Shown here in pieces: positions 22,874-35,000 of a stretch of 64,000 bases of DNA. Position 1 is the first letter of the stretch. Each line of letters begins with the position of its first letter. The position numbers and the translations under genes are program-made. This DNA is from Pseudovirgaria hyperparasitica (Eukaryota; Ascomycota; Dothideomycetes; Acrospermales; Acrospermaceae): contig NW_022985568.1 of the NCBI RefSeq assembly GCF_010093815.1, positions 498,449 to 562,448 of the forward strand, written 5' to 3'. A model generated the notes under the pieces. It saw nothing but the letters and a program-made list of their open reading frames with translations, did not search any database and was not told the origin of the DNA.

Positions 22874-23493
22874 TCAAAAGAAGAAACGCTTGAGGTCAAT
22901 GGCAAACTTGATGATTTATACATTCTAGCACGACCAGAGTTATAAAATTCAAGCCACACAACGGGACCAGTGTGTACGAGTATGCATCGCTACTATATGG
23001 GTAAAGAGTCCCAGATATGTGCTCAAACTCAAGCTCCCAACTCCCAGCTCCCAACGTCGCAGTCTTAGGTTGGCTTGACATGTGAGACAGTGAATGTCGT
23101 TGTGAAGCACGGTAGTCTCCTATAGTCCATTCGTTGTTATGCTCTTCATGTTCTAAAGTCTCCCACTTAACACTGTTCACTCAACGTTGAACCCCGCAAT
23201 TCATTCACTTCTCTAATATTGACTCGCGCCCGAGCTGCCTACGTCTTGCGAGCTACCAGTTCTTTCCTTTTCTGTACTTGTTCCTCTCCGCCTCTGTCTG
23301 CCCCTTCACCTCCTCCAGGAAAATCTCTTCATTCCTCCAGCTCCCATTGCCACATGTGCATTGCACACCTCTACTAGCCTGGACGACGCATCCTTCTAAG
23401 TGTCACTATTTCTGTCAAACCCTGAAGAAGCCTTACTACTCACGAACAAGCTTCTCTTTGTACACCTTGCGCTCGTCCTTGATCTCATCCACG
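22874..23493 (+). promoter_or_regulatory. Promoter and probable leader of the RRM-protein gene
   Basis: This spacer becomes pyrimidine-rich from about 23200. Between 23151 and the start codon at 23494 there is only one ATG, at 23354, which opens a seven-codon frame ending at 23377. The in-frame extension of the long ORF to TTG at 23278 is therefore probably leader and not protein. Confidence 0.45.
23354..23377 (+). promoter_or_regulatory. Short uORF upstream of the RRM-protein gene
   Basis: The ATG at 23354 reads MCIAHLY and stops at TAG, 116 bases before the main ATG. It is the sole upstream ATG in about 340 bases. Function is untested. Confidence 0.35.
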
Positions 23494-26400
23494 ATGGACG
23501 GCTTTCACATACCGCAGCCCGCTCATGTCTTTTCTACAGACTTTGGCCGCAAGCCACCACGGCCAGCTACAGATCCCTCTACACATCCTATACCAGCCTG
23601 CGTGATTGCTCGCTCAAATCAATCACACGATGTCCATCAGTACGCCGGAGTCTTACAGAGCCGTTACCCGCGTGAGTGCGAAGAGATCTACGCAGGTTTC
23701 AATCGTAGCGACTTCTTCGATCCATACGACATTCATCTTCACAGTGCAGAGTTTCTAGACGCTGTTCTGCGCGTGCTTGCGGAGCCCAACAATCTTCGCG
23801 TCAGGAACTATGCCTTGAGCTTCGCAACTGAGAACCCGCAAGGCGTAATAAAGCTATCCAAGCTTCAGATCAACAGCGAGGCCGATCTTGCTTCGACGAT
23901 TGCGAACCTGTTCCCGCCTGCACATGTGAATATGCACGGAGTCAGGATGTTTGGACACGTCGTATGCCAGCTCAAATGTTCTATGATGGCGAGCAGCGAA
24001 CCCAGACCTCTACCAGCAGATCGTATGTCTATGGAGAATCCTGTGACTTCGGGTCAAGGTCCAATCAACCACAACGATTCTATGCCATTCTTAAAGCATG
24101 CAAAACGAACAGACTCAAGCAAAGAGCCGAACAAAGGCAATTCGAGGCTCCCGAGAAGCTCTTCAGCCGCTCAAGACGGCCTCCATCCTCCGTCCATCGT
24201 TCCGAACAACTCTACATACGCCAATGATAAATGCTCAGACATGCGAAGGACTATGTCTGCGGAACACTACGTCGATTTGAACAACGGTACTAGTCGCATG
24301 AACAATGAGCAAATATCGAGCAAAGCAGGACCGAGAAATCTAAATGGTAACTGGTCGCACCTCAATGTAAATCAAGGAGCCGTCAGTCTACCTCAGACTC
24401 CGATGCTTTCTGCGTCAACCTCTTCCAATTTGAATACCACCCGGCAGAGTGGGAATCACGAAAGCCCCTCTGTAGTTCCTTCAATCCCCCTGCCTTCAGC
24501 GTATAAGGAATCTTTCGGTCAAATTCACCAGGCCAATGCTGGATCAAGACACTCAAGTGCACAGTCTACAAGATCACCATATATCAGCAACATCCCTGCT
24601 GCAAGCCAAGCACCTATGCGATCTATACATGGCCAAACCCCAGCTTTCTTTCCGATGACCAGTCAGGATATGACTGGTGCCATGACTCCCCGGTTTTTCG
24701 TAAGTGGTCAGCCTCCCTTCCAGCAACAGCTACCGTTAGGTAATTCGATGCCCATGAATTACTCGACAATCGAACAAAGCAGATTCACGCAAGCTCAAGG
24801 AACCTGGGACAACATCGATCAGCCCATCCTGTCACCTCCACCGGTTCATTCTGAGTACAACCATGAACTGACTGCTCGTTGCAATCAGGGAGATGTCAGA
24901 GGTAGCTTCGCTGGTAAAGGTAATAATATACGAGGCCCTTCGACCACTGGACCATATATTGGACGGGGTGGATCGTACATGAAGCCGAACGGTAATCGAA
25001 AGGTCTCTGTCGGCTCTGCAAACTATCGTGGACGTCGTAACACACAGGGATCTAACGGCTACCTGGATTCATATGAGAACGGAAACCACGGAGATGGTAT
25101 GATGGGCGACCGCGATTCTGCTCACCGCGGTACGGAACCATTCCCAAACTTTAGCGGTCCTCTGGATCAGCTAGATGCAAGCGCTATGGCCAATGCCCCT
25201 GAACAAATTGTCACACAAAGTTTCATAGGTGCGGCGAGAGAGGATGTAGTTGACCTTTGGGTCACAGGTTTCAACATGCGTCGGGATGACGATGAGACAA
25301 GTGGGATGTTGGTCAGACTCTTCGAGACTAAGGCGAAAGTCAGGAGTGTCACAATTATGCACAGACCGGACTCCCTACACCCTTTTGCATTTATCAACTT
25401 CTACACTTCTGCAGGTGCTAGGGCAGGTCTTGGGCTCAACGGGGATCTATCGACTGGCTCCCAGCCACTCAGAGTTCAGGTGTCGGAGAAATATTGTATT
25501 GGGTCCAGGAGATGGTCGAAGCCTACGCCCTATGGACAGCGTCGAACTAGTGATGCCCATGGTCAATACCATCATAGAGGAGCCAACGAATCTCGTGGTA
25601 GCTTTGGTGGTGGTAGCCAGCCAGTTTACATGTCCCCTGAATACGCACAGTCTCTCGGCTACACAAGCCCTCAGGGCCCACCAAATCCCAATTTCAAGCG
25701 TTCGAACCAATGGCAGCAACAATTTCATGGACTGAATGCAAGGAGGTACCCGAGCGGAGCGAATGCTGAGTTCATACAGCGGCTGGATACCAACCATGCC
25801 AACGAAAATGCTCCCAAAGGCTCACATGTCCAGTACTCACCACAAGACTGCCGAAGCTCGATGCCGGTCCGCGAGAGGAATTTTGAGACAAACAGCAGTC
25901 CAGAACGTAAGAAGAAGGGCAGCAAGAGTCGTTCGTCCCCTATCAAGACTGGATCAGAAAGCTCGTCATCGACAGCGCAAGTGCACAAGTCCAATATGGC
26001 CGAGAAGGATGTAGCCGCTGGTGACGAGACCAACGTCAGAGAGCAGGGGCCGTTCCATGCAGTGGTAGAAGCTGAACCCGACAATATAGAAGGAGCCTTG
26101 ACACTACATACTATTACGAGCCGAGAATGTGAACCGATCCCGGAAAGCTTGGAACTTGATGGCCCTCCAAAAGCAGAGGTACTCGACTCTACAAAAGAAC
26201 TGGTAGCATGTGTCGAAAGAAGCTCAACATCGAGTCCAGCTACAATACTTATAGCGACTTCAGAAACATCGTCGGAGCAAGGCGGATCTACTCATGACCA
26301 ATCCGTCACTACCCCTGAGAGTAGGCATCGAATTGACGATAGCTTCCACTCTGCCATGGAGGCTCAGACGCCGAGGTTCATGTCAGAAGATAGTAAAGAG

Positions 26401-27459
26401 AGCATTGTAGAGCCATCAGTAACCCGCAACACCTCCACAAACGCCGTTGATACTGGAGACATAGAGACGGAATCTAAGGCTGTTCCCGGAATTGTTGCAC
26501 TCATCGAGGATCCCGTCTCTATCGACAAATCTAGCTCTAGTAATGAGCCAGCCTTGGACGAAGACTCGGTGTTCACCGAAGGACCCGCTGACTCACCAGT
26601 CCTAGAAGACACGGGCCACAAAGTCTTCTACAGTGTTGAGGACCAGAAAGCTGGGAAGGTAGAAACTCGTGAGGACCACTCCAGAGGTGTCGTCACACCT
26701 CCGTTACAAGATATAGGAGCTACTTCTTTGGTACAGTCGAAGTTGGAACCCGACCGCGCGCAGAATGAGGGCGCTATCAGATCTGGTTCTAGCTCTACTA
26801 ATAAGCCAAAGTCGCCAAAGCCTTCGACTCAGCAGCAGCAGCATCAGGCTGCACTTCATCCATTTGCTAAGGCTAATCAAGCCAAGAAGAGCAAGGCACA
26901 GAAGAAAAAGGAAAAAAGGCAGCAAAAGGTCAAAGATGTAGCTAAGGTGAACGGACATGCTAGCGACAAGCAACTTCTTACCCGACCATCTACCCCAACA
27001 CCCTCTGCACCTACTGATCCTGTTGTTGAGCTCACATGCGAGGGTCACGATATCGCGATGCTCACGGAGACAGCCAGCGATGCAAACTCTCTCGAGGTCG
27101 AGAAAGAGCAAGGTGAGAGAAGGAACAGTGTGCAGAAAACCCGGTCACAAGCTTCGGCTGTGATCGAAATAGATGTTCCAACTGCATTCAGGTCTGGTTC
27201 TATGATGCTAGATGCCGCTGTCAAGCCTGAGGTTGACGAGCTGAAGGCTAAAAAAGATGGGAATGCGAGCACTATGATCAAGACAGAGAAAGGCAACCCA
27301 AACGAGAAGGAGGAGAAGAAGAAGAAGGCCGTGAAGCCTCCACCAAGCCCGGAGAAAAAGCCAAAGAGCACACTGGCCCAGAAAGCTGCTAAGCTGGTAG
27401 CCATGCCCGACTTGAGCATGCTTAGAAGGAAGGATGCTAGCAGCGCTGCGAAGAAGTGA
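23494..27459 (+). CDS. Large RRM-domain RNA-binding protein, disordered flanks
   Basis: The single exon encodes 1321 residues from the first ATG. A small folded region at about 60-160 includes DPYDIHLHSAEFLDAVLRVL. A single RNA-recognition motif lies near 580-670: VDLWVTGF resembles RNP2 and PFAFINFYTSAGARAGL resembles RNP1. Between them is a long Asn/Gln/Ser-rich stretch, followed by RG/RGG-like patches around 540-600 (GRGGSY, YRGRR). The C-terminal half is acidic and Ser/Thr-rich, with Lys-rich clusters near 1130-1150 and 1275-1290. I know no specific orthologue. A role in mRNA binding or granules is inferred from domain composition only. An intronless CDS of 4 kb is unusual next to the intron-rich neighbour upstream. 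Confidence 0.85.
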   Translation: MDGFHIPQPAHVFSTDFGRKPPRPATDPSTHPIPACVIARSNQSHDVHQYAGVLQSRYPRECEEIYAGFNRSDFFDPYDIHLHSAEFLDAVLRVLAEPNNLRVRNYALSFATENPQGVIKLSKLQINSEADLASTIANLFPPAHVNMHGVRMFGHVVCQLKCSMMASSEPRPLPADRMSMENPVTSGQGPINHNDSMPFLKHAKRTDSSKEPNKGNSRLPRSSSAAQDGLHPPSIVPNNSTYANDKCSDMRRTMSAEHYVDLNNGTSRMNNEQISSKAGPRNLNGNWSHLNVNQGAVSLPQTPMLSASTSSNLNTTRQSGNHESPSVVPSIPLPSAYKESFGQIHQANAGSRHSSAQSTRSPYISNIPAASQAPMRSIHGQTPAFFPMTSQDMTGAMTPRFFVSGQPPFQQQLPLGNSMPMNYSTIEQSRFTQAQGTWDNIDQPILSPPPVHSEYNHELTARCNQGDVRGSFAGKGNNIRGPSTTGPYIGRGGSYMKPNGNRKVSVGSANYRGRRNTQGSNGYLDSYENGNHGDGMMGDRDSAHRGTEPFPNFSGPLDQLDASAMANAPEQIVTQSFIGAAREDVVDLWVTGFNMRRDDDETSGMLVRLFETKAKVRSVTIMHRPDSLHPFAFINFYTSAGARAGLGLNGDLSTGSQPLRVQVSEKYCIGSRRWSKPTPYGQRRTSDAHGQYHHRGANESRGSFGGGSQPVYMSPEYAQSLGYTSPQGPPNPNFKRSNQWQQQFHGLNARRYPSGANAEFIQRLDTNHANENAPKGSHVQYSPQDCRSSMPVRERNFETNSSPERKKKGSKSRSSPIKTGSESSSSTAQVHKSNMAEKDVAAGDETNVREQGPFHAVVEAEPDNIEGALTLHTITSRECEPIPESLELDGPPKAEVLDSTKELVACVERSSTSSPATILIATSETSSEQGGSTHDQSVTTPESRHRIDDSFHSAMEAQTPRFMSEDSKESIVEPSVTRNTSTNAVDTGDIETESKAVPGIVALIEDPVSIDKSSSSNEPALDEDSVFTEGPADSPVLEDTGHKVFYSVEDQKAGKVETREDHSRGVVTPPLQDIGATSLVQSKLEPDRAQNEGAIRSGSSSTNKPKSPKPSTQQQQHQAALHPFAKANQAKKSKAQKKKEKRQQKVKDVAKVNGHASDKQLLTRPSTPTPSAPTDPVVELTCEGHDIAMLTETASDANSLEVEKEQGERRNSVQKTRSQASAVIEIDVPTAFRSGSMMLDAAVKPEVDELKAKKDGNASTMIKTEKGNPNEKEEKKKKAVKPPPSPEKKPKSTLAQKAAKLVAMPDLSMLRRKDASSAAKK

Positions 27460-27890
27460 GCGTATCCTATAAATTCGGCGGCTTGATATTCAATCCAATG
27501 TGGAATTTGCTGTGTTAAATAATATGAGTGAACAAGGAGAGGCAGCCGGTACTATCAACGCATCGACATGACACTATGATGGTATCTCGAATATTGACGG
27601 GAGAACGGAATGCTTCCTACGACGAGAAAGAAGGGTCAGAAGTATGGAGATCAGGTTTAAAACTTGTAATATAGAAAATTGCACACGCATGATGCGACAT
27701 GAAAAGATGATTCGGTTCTGCACACTCTTCACTCCCGTATACACTCTGAGTCCCCATGCACGAAACGCACACCTGGTGATATTACAAAGCCATACCATGA
27801 AAATCAGTCTTTTTCTTTTTTCAACGCCACGCCATGCAGTATGAAAGCGCTAAATTAGAAACACACACACACAAACACGCGGAACAGTCC
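27460..27890. other. Convergent 3' regions with a short AC repeat
   Basis: About 430 bp lie between two converging stop codons. An ACACAC tract of some 14 bases occurs near 27861-27875. No gene is visible. Confidence 0.45.
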
Positions 27891-29299
27891 TCATTCTAAA
27901 TCATCGTCCCCCTTGAGCCCACAAAAGTCAGTCGCATAGACTGAATCGACAAAGTACCAAAGCTTCCAGTAGAAGCTTGCCGACGCGCTGTCAAACGTCC
28001 CGTCGTCCTCCTTGCGCGGCACCTGGTTCCCGATGATTGTGCTGCTGCCCCCGAACAGACTGCCGACGAGTGGTATCCAGCCAAACGTCTGCTGCCACCG
28101 CGACACGACGGGGAGAAGGGCTTCCTCGGCGGGTTTGAGGACGGCGGGCTTGGCGCCGCGGACGCGCAGCGTGTTGTGCGGCCCCGATGCGCCTGGCTGG
28201 GCTTGGTGTGTTGCTGTGGCGAGCGCGGTGCTGGTGGAGGAGGAGGAGGGGAAGGGTATGTTGTTTGCGTGGGAAGCGGCGGACTGCGGCGCGCGGAACA
28301 TCTGCGAGAGAGGGTGGTGATGCTGGTGGGATGACGGGCGGTTATTATCGAACGGGGCGGGCGCAGAGGCAGTTGCTGTCGTCGAGGACGCGGTTGCAGA
28401 GGATGGCGATGCGGAGGTTTGGCCGAGGGTGTGCGAGCTGTGTGGGGAGGTCTGCAGTGAGTCCATTGTGAGGGAGGTGGCTGTTATTGGGGCGTCGTCG
28501 CGAGGGGCGATGCCACGGTACGGCTCAGCGTGGACGGCGTAGCCCTGGATGAAGTGTGGCGAGGCGTAGCAGGCGGACTCTGCGGCCTCGGGGCTGTCGA
28601 AGGTGACCTTTATCCAGTGGTCGCCGCCGACGTACTGGTTCTTCTTGCGCAGGGCGGCGTGGGAGAGGGAGCGCTGGGCGGAGGCGCGGCTCTGGGAGAT
28701 GGAGAGGTTGTACTTGACGTGTGGCGGCTGGCGCTCGTAGTCCTCGTAGATGAAGCCGTTTGAGACTTTCTCGAAGAACTCGATGGCGGCCCATTGGAAG
28801 TCCTTGCCGAAGCCGTAGAGGATGACTTCGGTGGGCTCCTTTGCGGTGGTGGGTTGTGAGGCTGCTGCTACGGGCGCGGTGTTTGTGAGCGCGCTGGCTT
28901 GGGCGTTGAGGGCTGCTGCTGCGGCGGCGCCGGCGTCTTCTGTCTTGAGGCCCGCCTTGAGGCTGCCAAATATATCGTCGATGACTCTGGCATCGTTGTC
29001 GCGCGCCTTGTCGACCTTCAGACCAGGTGTGTGGGTTTTGCTTCGTGATGTACCGCGCCGTGATCGCATCGACTTCCCAAACGGCCCCTTCTCTTCTGGC
29101 CCTCGACGAAGATTGTTCTCCGAGCTGGAGTTGGCGCGTCAGTAAATTGAAAATAGCTATAGTGTCAGGCCTGTCAAGCTTACTCTGCATACTCATATCC
29201 CCAGGGCAGCTGGCGACCAGAAGAATCCCATGCGCGCTCTGATTCTGGGACCGCGTGAACTTGCATTCCCCCCCGTCCTGGCGCGCGCATTGAAGCCAT
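27891..29299 (-). CDS. nup53: Nucleoporin Nup53/Nup35-type with MPPN RRM domain
   Basis: Two exons on the minus strand, 29299-29184 and 29124-27891, encode 449 residues; the intron is GTAAGC to CCAG and the join reads YEYADSENNLRRG. The RRM-like Nup53 domain starts at about 138 with EVILYGFGKDFQWAAIEFF and ends near 250 after HFIQGYAVHAEPYRG. The C-terminus, FYWKLWYFVDSVYATDF, is the amphipathic membrane-binding helix seen in this family. Nup53 links Nup155 and Nup93-type scaffold to the pore membrane. The start is uncertain: another ATG at 29415 opens a short frame (MSDPLLTNIS) ending before a GTAGGT, which could be a first exon, though I found no in-frame acceptor for it. Confidence 0.82.
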
Positions 29300-29653
29300 T
29301 ATGTTTGGATCGCGATAGTGGTTCGGATCGCGATATTACTTTGTGAGGCTCGAGATGGTAGTCAGGGTGCGCAACCTACCGAGGTAGAGATGTTGGTGAG
29401 TAGAGGATCGGACATTTGTTTTGGGTTGTGTACATAGAGCTTTTGCCTAGCGGCTTGGTAGTCATAGGATTCTCTCCGCTCCGCCCCGCCCCGCTCTTAT
29501 CGATGAAATCTTTTCGATTCCGCCCATTCACTTGTCAGAACAAATCTATTCCAAAGTGCATATGACGTGTTAGTACTATAAGTCAAAGAGACGATTGCTC
29601 TAGTGCCTGCTGCATAATGTTTCTCTCCTTCACGATACGTACGATGTGGAAAG
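29300..29653. promoter_or_regulatory. Divergent promoter between nup53 and the F-box-like gene
   Basis: About 350 bp separate the two divergent start codons. A short direct repeat, CGCGATnnnG-like, occurs at 29309-29333 next to the nup53 start. CCGCCCCGCCCCGC near 29480 is GC-rich. No factor site is claimed. Confidence 0.4.
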
Positions 29654-30931
29654 ATGAAGAACACACCGGTAAAGATACGCGGTAAACGAGGGAACAGAAA
29701 GCGAGCACAGGAGCAGAGTCAAACACCACCACTGCCGTCAAACAGTTCCAAGTCGACTTCCAGAGAGCTCAAAAGACGTTTTGTATCAGCTGGTCCCAAT
29801 CAGACCCCCGCGAAGCGCCGCCGCGTGGCCAAAGCCACCGCCGATACGCGATCACCACTCGAACGTCTCCCGAATGAATTGCTCCAGGAGATATTCCTCC
29901 TGAGCGGCAACATCGAGCTTCCGGGCTGCTCTCTCAGCCTCGCACGAAGTCTCTCGGGGAACAAGACCATCCAGCTCTCCTTCGTGCTCGGCCGACATCC
30001 AAACACATCCAAACCCCTCGATGCTACCGACGCCGCAGTCATCACCCGCATCCTCAAATGCCGCTTCGTCACCTGGCCATTCCTCCAGTCCTGGATCCAC
30101 GCCGCCTACACCCTCGACAAGCAACAGCACCACCACCACAACCACCCAACGAAGCCCAAGAGATCCCACATCACGCCCAGAAAGCTCATCGCCCAACCAG
30201 ACCAGCAACCTGCAAGCCCGTCATCCCCACCAACGTGGTTCAACTTCCACCCTCCCCTTAATCGAGACGACGAAGACTATCACGTCTGCATCCCACGAAA
30301 GCTACTCCGCGGCCCATGGACATCAGACGATACCTCTTCCCTCACTCTGCTCACACATGCCGGCGCCGTGATTGCCGATCTGGAGCTCGCGCGCCGTGGA
30401 CTCCGCAAGGCCATCGCGACCGCGAATCTGCGCGTTATATACTCGCTCGTCTACGTTCGTTCTCCACAGTCACAGTCACGACAGGAGCAGCAGCAGCAGC
30501 AGCAGCGCTGGGGCAGCTACGTGCGCGTGACAACCGAGATCCTGCGCTTTGCGGTGGTTGAGTGCGGGTGTGATCCGTCGGTGGTATGGGTATTGCTGCA
30601 CACGGGCTCATTCGATGACGACGAGCACCAAACAACCACAACCTCAACAATCAACTTCATGGATCCACCCATGTGGGCCTGGGCCGATGATGCCGAAGCA
30701 CGCGGCGACTGGGCAGGCACGTTCCTAAAGAGCGAGTTCCGAGCCTGTCTTCTTCCTCGTCCTCATACCCCTGTCGGTGTCGGTGTCGGTGACGAGCGCA
30801 GCCAGACTACGCTGTCGAGAATGTCGAGCAGAGCAGGGCTGGGTAGGGAGTGGGAGCGGGTGTGGAGGGCGGTGGATGCGGCGCTGCCGGGTGTTATGCA
30901 GCGGTATGATGCGCGAGAGAGAGATGTGTAG
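29654..30931 (+). CDS. F-box-like protein
   Basis: The single exon encodes 425 residues. A basic N-terminus with KRRRVAK at about 52-58 precedes a short F-box-like motif, SPLERLPNELLQEIFLLSGN, at about 66-85. F-box proteins bind Skp1 and bring substrates to SCF ubiquitin ligases. In fungi this F-box type is often followed by a poorly conserved body, as here. A histidine run (residues 158-163) and a glutamine run (near 278-284) lie in flexible loops. The substrate cannot be predicted. Assignment is on the motif alone, and the Leu-Pro-Glu/Asp-Glu-Leu-Leu core is convincing. Confidence 0.7.
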   Translation: MKNTPVKIRGKRGNRKRAQEQSQTPPLPSNSSKSTSRELKRRFVSAGPNQTPAKRRRVAKATADTRSPLERLPNELLQEIFLLSGNIELPGCSLSLARSLSGNKTIQLSFVLGRHPNTSKPLDATDAAVITRILKCRFVTWPFLQSWIHAAYTLDKQQHHHHNHPTKPKRSHITPRKLIAQPDQQPASPSSPPTWFNFHPPLNRDDEDYHVCIPRKLLRGPWTSDDTSSLTLLTHAGAVIADLELARRGLRKAIATANLRVIYSLVYVRSPQSQSRQEQQQQQQRWGSYVRVTTEILRFAVVECGCDPSVVWVLLHTGSFDDDEHQTTTTSTINFMDPPMWAWADDAEARGDWAGTFLKSEFRACLLPRPHTPVGVGVGDERSQTTLSRMSSRAGLGREWERVWRAVDAALPGVMQRYDARERDV

Positions 30932-32054
30932 GATGAATGATCACGGATGTGATGCGAGGGTTTATGCCTGGCTGTTGATGTAACGTCTTCGTTCGGTATC
31001 GCTCGTGCGTGCTGACTGAGATGGAGCTAGAAAGTAATAGCTGATATGTATCACCGGCCTTTTGGTAGGCTTCATTCATGGTGCACAGTATCTCCCTCCT
31101 TCCTCTGCTCCTTATGATATGATACGACACGGTTCGGTACGTACCTGCTGTCTGTCACAGAGTTCTGCCTGTCCCATTCAGCACATACATACACCGACTA
31201 CCTACCTACACCATGAATGACCCAAGGCCTCTCCGAAAATGAACATTAGACGAGCCTCAATCCACACAACACACATCATCAGCACTAGCACCATATTTTT
31301 CTTCATCATACATTTAATAGTTAGATCATTACCACTACAGCAAGCCTATTTGTTCCACTGCCACCGCTAATGTGACCACCTTTCCTTCTCGCAGTTTCCG
31401 AACTTCTTTCATCATCATATGCTACATACAGTCCTTGTCCCTCCCGTCATTTGCCATATCAACCATATCCACCATTTCGGAATCATCTTTCCTTCTCGAC
31501 AAAAAGACACACACATTTAATCCCCAATGTTGACCATTACATTGTATGAATCTTTGCGGGTGTCCTTCAATCTGTCGCACGGAATTCCACAGAGCTCCCG
31601 CGAGACCGGACAGCTAGAACAAAAACATTCGTAAAGGGAAATTAGTTGCAGGAAGGGAAGGAACACCCCGACGCCGGGCGTATACGCATGTGCGGGAAAG
31701 AACAAAGGAAAGTATGTGTGTAGGACACGTATAAACAAAAAAGGAAGGAAGAGAGTGTGGGGAGCAAGTAGTCAGCCACGCACGCCATCCATGTCGTTCA
31801 TGCAAAGGCCGTAAATGCAGCACCAACTGTCTGCCCGCCAATGCTTACCAAAACAAAGGCCGTTACACGACTTAACTTAAGCTCTCCGTACTTTGAACTG
31901 GATTCATGTTTCCACCAGTACATGAAAGAGGAGGCAGTAGTTTCGGGTGTGCAGTAAAAGCACCGTACCCAACATGTCGTTAGGCATGCACCATCCAGTC
32001 TCAATATCCGCTTTCATCTTCATCCAACGCTCTTTTTCGCTGTGTATGGATAGC
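30932..32054. other. Convergent 3' regions between F-box-like and kinase genes
   Basis: The 1.1 kb spacer has TACC/ACAT-type microsatellite tracts near 31180-31215 and several CATCATCA patches. Part of it could hold a terminal kinase exon: GTATGT right after the last coding GTTTG at 32064 resembles a splice donor. I could not identify a convincing acceptor. Confidence 0.4.
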
Positions 32055-35000
32055 TCACATACCAAACACCTCCATCATATCGTTCTTCTTCTGTTCATCT
32101 TCTACCAAAAGTCCTCGTCCATTGCACACGTCCGCCAACACGTCAACAATCTTCTTGAAACTGCTTGCTGCACCCTTCGTTTGGGTGAAACGTGCAACAC
32201 AGAGCTGTGCGCGGCGGCCATGTTCCAAGATGGTGTATAGCTCTATCATGAATGTGACAGGTCGGATGCTGAGGTGGTTATCTTTTCCAACACTGGCACT
32301 AACAGTGTTTTTTGCCCGGTCGAAGCGCACATCGCGAACACCAAAACGCTTCCAGTCGCGCAGGAGTCGTACCATCTCTTGGCGAGCGCGACCGCGGCCG
32401 ATGTGGAAGCATAGTACTTGCGTAGCCGGTTTGATATGGAGAAACCGGGCCAGCCAATTGGATTGGTAGTCGACCGGAGCCTTGCTTTGTCCGTCGCCAA
32501 TTTGCGAAAACTCACTCGACCCCAAAGACGTTGTCGACATGTCATTGGCAGCTATCATGAGGTCAGTACGTACGATCCCGAAGAAGAGAAACATGCTAGA
32601 CTTACAATCGAATTCCAGGATCTTTGGGTCGTGTTTTGTCCACTTGCTAAAGAACCGCAGAAAGCCTTTGCGAGGAGCTTGTCCTTGACGCATTGGAAAC
32701 TCGCTACTTTGATGACTGCTGACATCAGCTGCTCTATGGGCCTTTACGAGTTTGGTGGGTCCAGTCTTATACGGCAATGGTGACGATGGTGGAGCTGAAG
32801 TTTTGATGCGATCATCTAGGCCTTGCCATGCTTTCGGAATCTCTTGTCGAACTTCTTCTTTCTCAATATAGTCCTTGTCCTTATCTCTTTGACCAAGTCG
32901 AAAAAGCCAACTGCGTTTCTTCTTCAGGCCATTTTCGCCTGGAGCATTGGTCGATGAAGGGGTATCATCATGTTCTGTGCCTGGCCCCATACTCCCTTGC
33001 CGTATCTGTGGCACGGTCAGATGCTGCCCCTTTCTCGCATCAGAGTCCGATGATTTGGCACTTGCACCGCTGACCTTTCTGACATTGAGCGGAGCAATCG
33101 GTGTCGGACTAGACGGATCTACGACGCGGATTGTCCTATTGATATCAGAAACTTTGCGATTGTTGCAGTGAAGCTTGCTATGAACAGGATCTGTGACAGA
33201 CCTGTGCCCATCGCGGAGTTCTTTCACGTGATCTTCCTCTGAGATGGCAGGAAGATTGCTGAGGTAGTCACTGCCCGAGGGAGCAGATACGGCACGCTTG
33301 ACACCGCCATCAGATGGCTTGAGAAGCTCATCGAGGTGCTTGAGAGCCTCGTTGAAATTGTTCGTAGTCTCACCTTCAGACTGATAACGCTTCATCAACC
33401 TCGCGCGGGTTTCTGCAAGTTCTCGTGCAATGAATGTCTTCGGTGTCTCGTCTGGCAGCGGCGGAAGAGGCCTATGTTGGAAAGCATCGGTATGAAGAGG
33501 AGCCCCCGCTTTATGGGCTGAAGAACCGAGCTTAGAGATGGAAGTGGGAGGCGTATCGTACGCGCCGGGCTTGTCGTTCAAAGACTCTACCATGCTAAAC
33601 TCTTCTGAGGAGTTCTTGAATGCCTCATTGCATAGTTGCTCCAATTCTGTGCTGACTTTCCGGACATCCTGATTTATGTAGTGATGAGGAGTCGGCGGCG
33701 GCTTCCTGTATCTGATGCTCCGAGCTTGACTGGGCGCGGGTGTTATTGGCAGCTTCCGAGATGTGACCTCTTCACTTGGTCGAGCCGCAATCTTCTGTAG
33801 TTTGGTGTCTGGCTTGTGAGACCGCAGAGGTTGCAGAAGCCCTTGTTGATCATCAGTGTCCTGGGTGGTATCTGACATCCAAGCATCCGCATTTGTCGCT
33901 GGGCGCCGGAGATGAGCAAAACTCACGCCTTTCTTGTAGCTAACACGGGGCTTGATGAAGACCGGTGGACTACTGGGATATACGGAACTGGTGATGGAAG
34001 CCTTCGAATACGTACGCCAACTTGAAGCAACAGATTTGCGAGCCACGGAGTTGCGCTTGGATGGAGGACTTGTGGCACCGACACTTCCTCCCGAACTTTG
34101 GCGCTTGGAAGTGCGGCGCAATGTCTGTACTCGAAGTGTGTTAGAGCCGTTGATAACAGCTTTGGGTTTACCGTTTGCAGACAGACTGCTACGGCGCCCA
34201 TTCGTGTCCTTTCTAGTCACGATGTGATCTCTCGACGATCGAAACGGATCATAGCTCTTCTCGGACGCAGGAATCTCGTAGAAAGAGTGCTTGGGGGTCA
34301 GATGTTCGTTATTCATGATGGAGTAAGCGGACTGTGAATGCTGCATTGATGGAAGTGGTGGCGGGTCTTCCAAATCAGGGGTCCGTTCGTGATGATAGTC
34401 ACTGTTCGAGTATTCAATGGCGCCTGGAAACCCAGAGTAGTCTTCCAAATGCTGAATTCGATGCTTCATGAGTGCGCCATAGAAGAATTTCTCATGATTC
34501 AGATCGTCGTTCAGCAATTGATTGATGAGAGTCTCCTCCTTCTCGGAATGCCATAGGACACGCATGTTACGCAGTATCTCCCTATCGATTTCTTGCCGTT
34601 CGAGTGGTTCCCAATCGTCGAGATGAGGGTTTGGGCCTACCCACTTTGCCATGCTAGTGTCCTGTTCACTCAGTCCAAGGAAATCATCGTACTTGTGTAA
34701 CAGAGGATGATCCCAGATATCTTCCATGCGAATCCGTTTAGCTGGATCTGGGACCAGTATGCGGCTGATGAGATCAGCGGCTTCTGGGCCAAAGGAATCA
34801 GGCATGGTGTACTCGGCATGGACGATCTGTCGAAATAGCTCCTTCAAGTCTCTCTCGTCGCCAGAGTACTGGAAAGGTGGGTATCCGGCAAGCATGACGA
34901 AAAGAATAACTCCGCAGCTCCATACATCAGCTTGGCCGCCATCATAACTTTTCGAACGGATAACTTCGGGTGCAGCATAATGGGGGCTGCCGCACGGGGT

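Noticed and set aside
28525-29196. 223-codon frame overlapping nup53
   Set aside because: Arg-rich shadow in another frame of the nucleoporin coding sequence.
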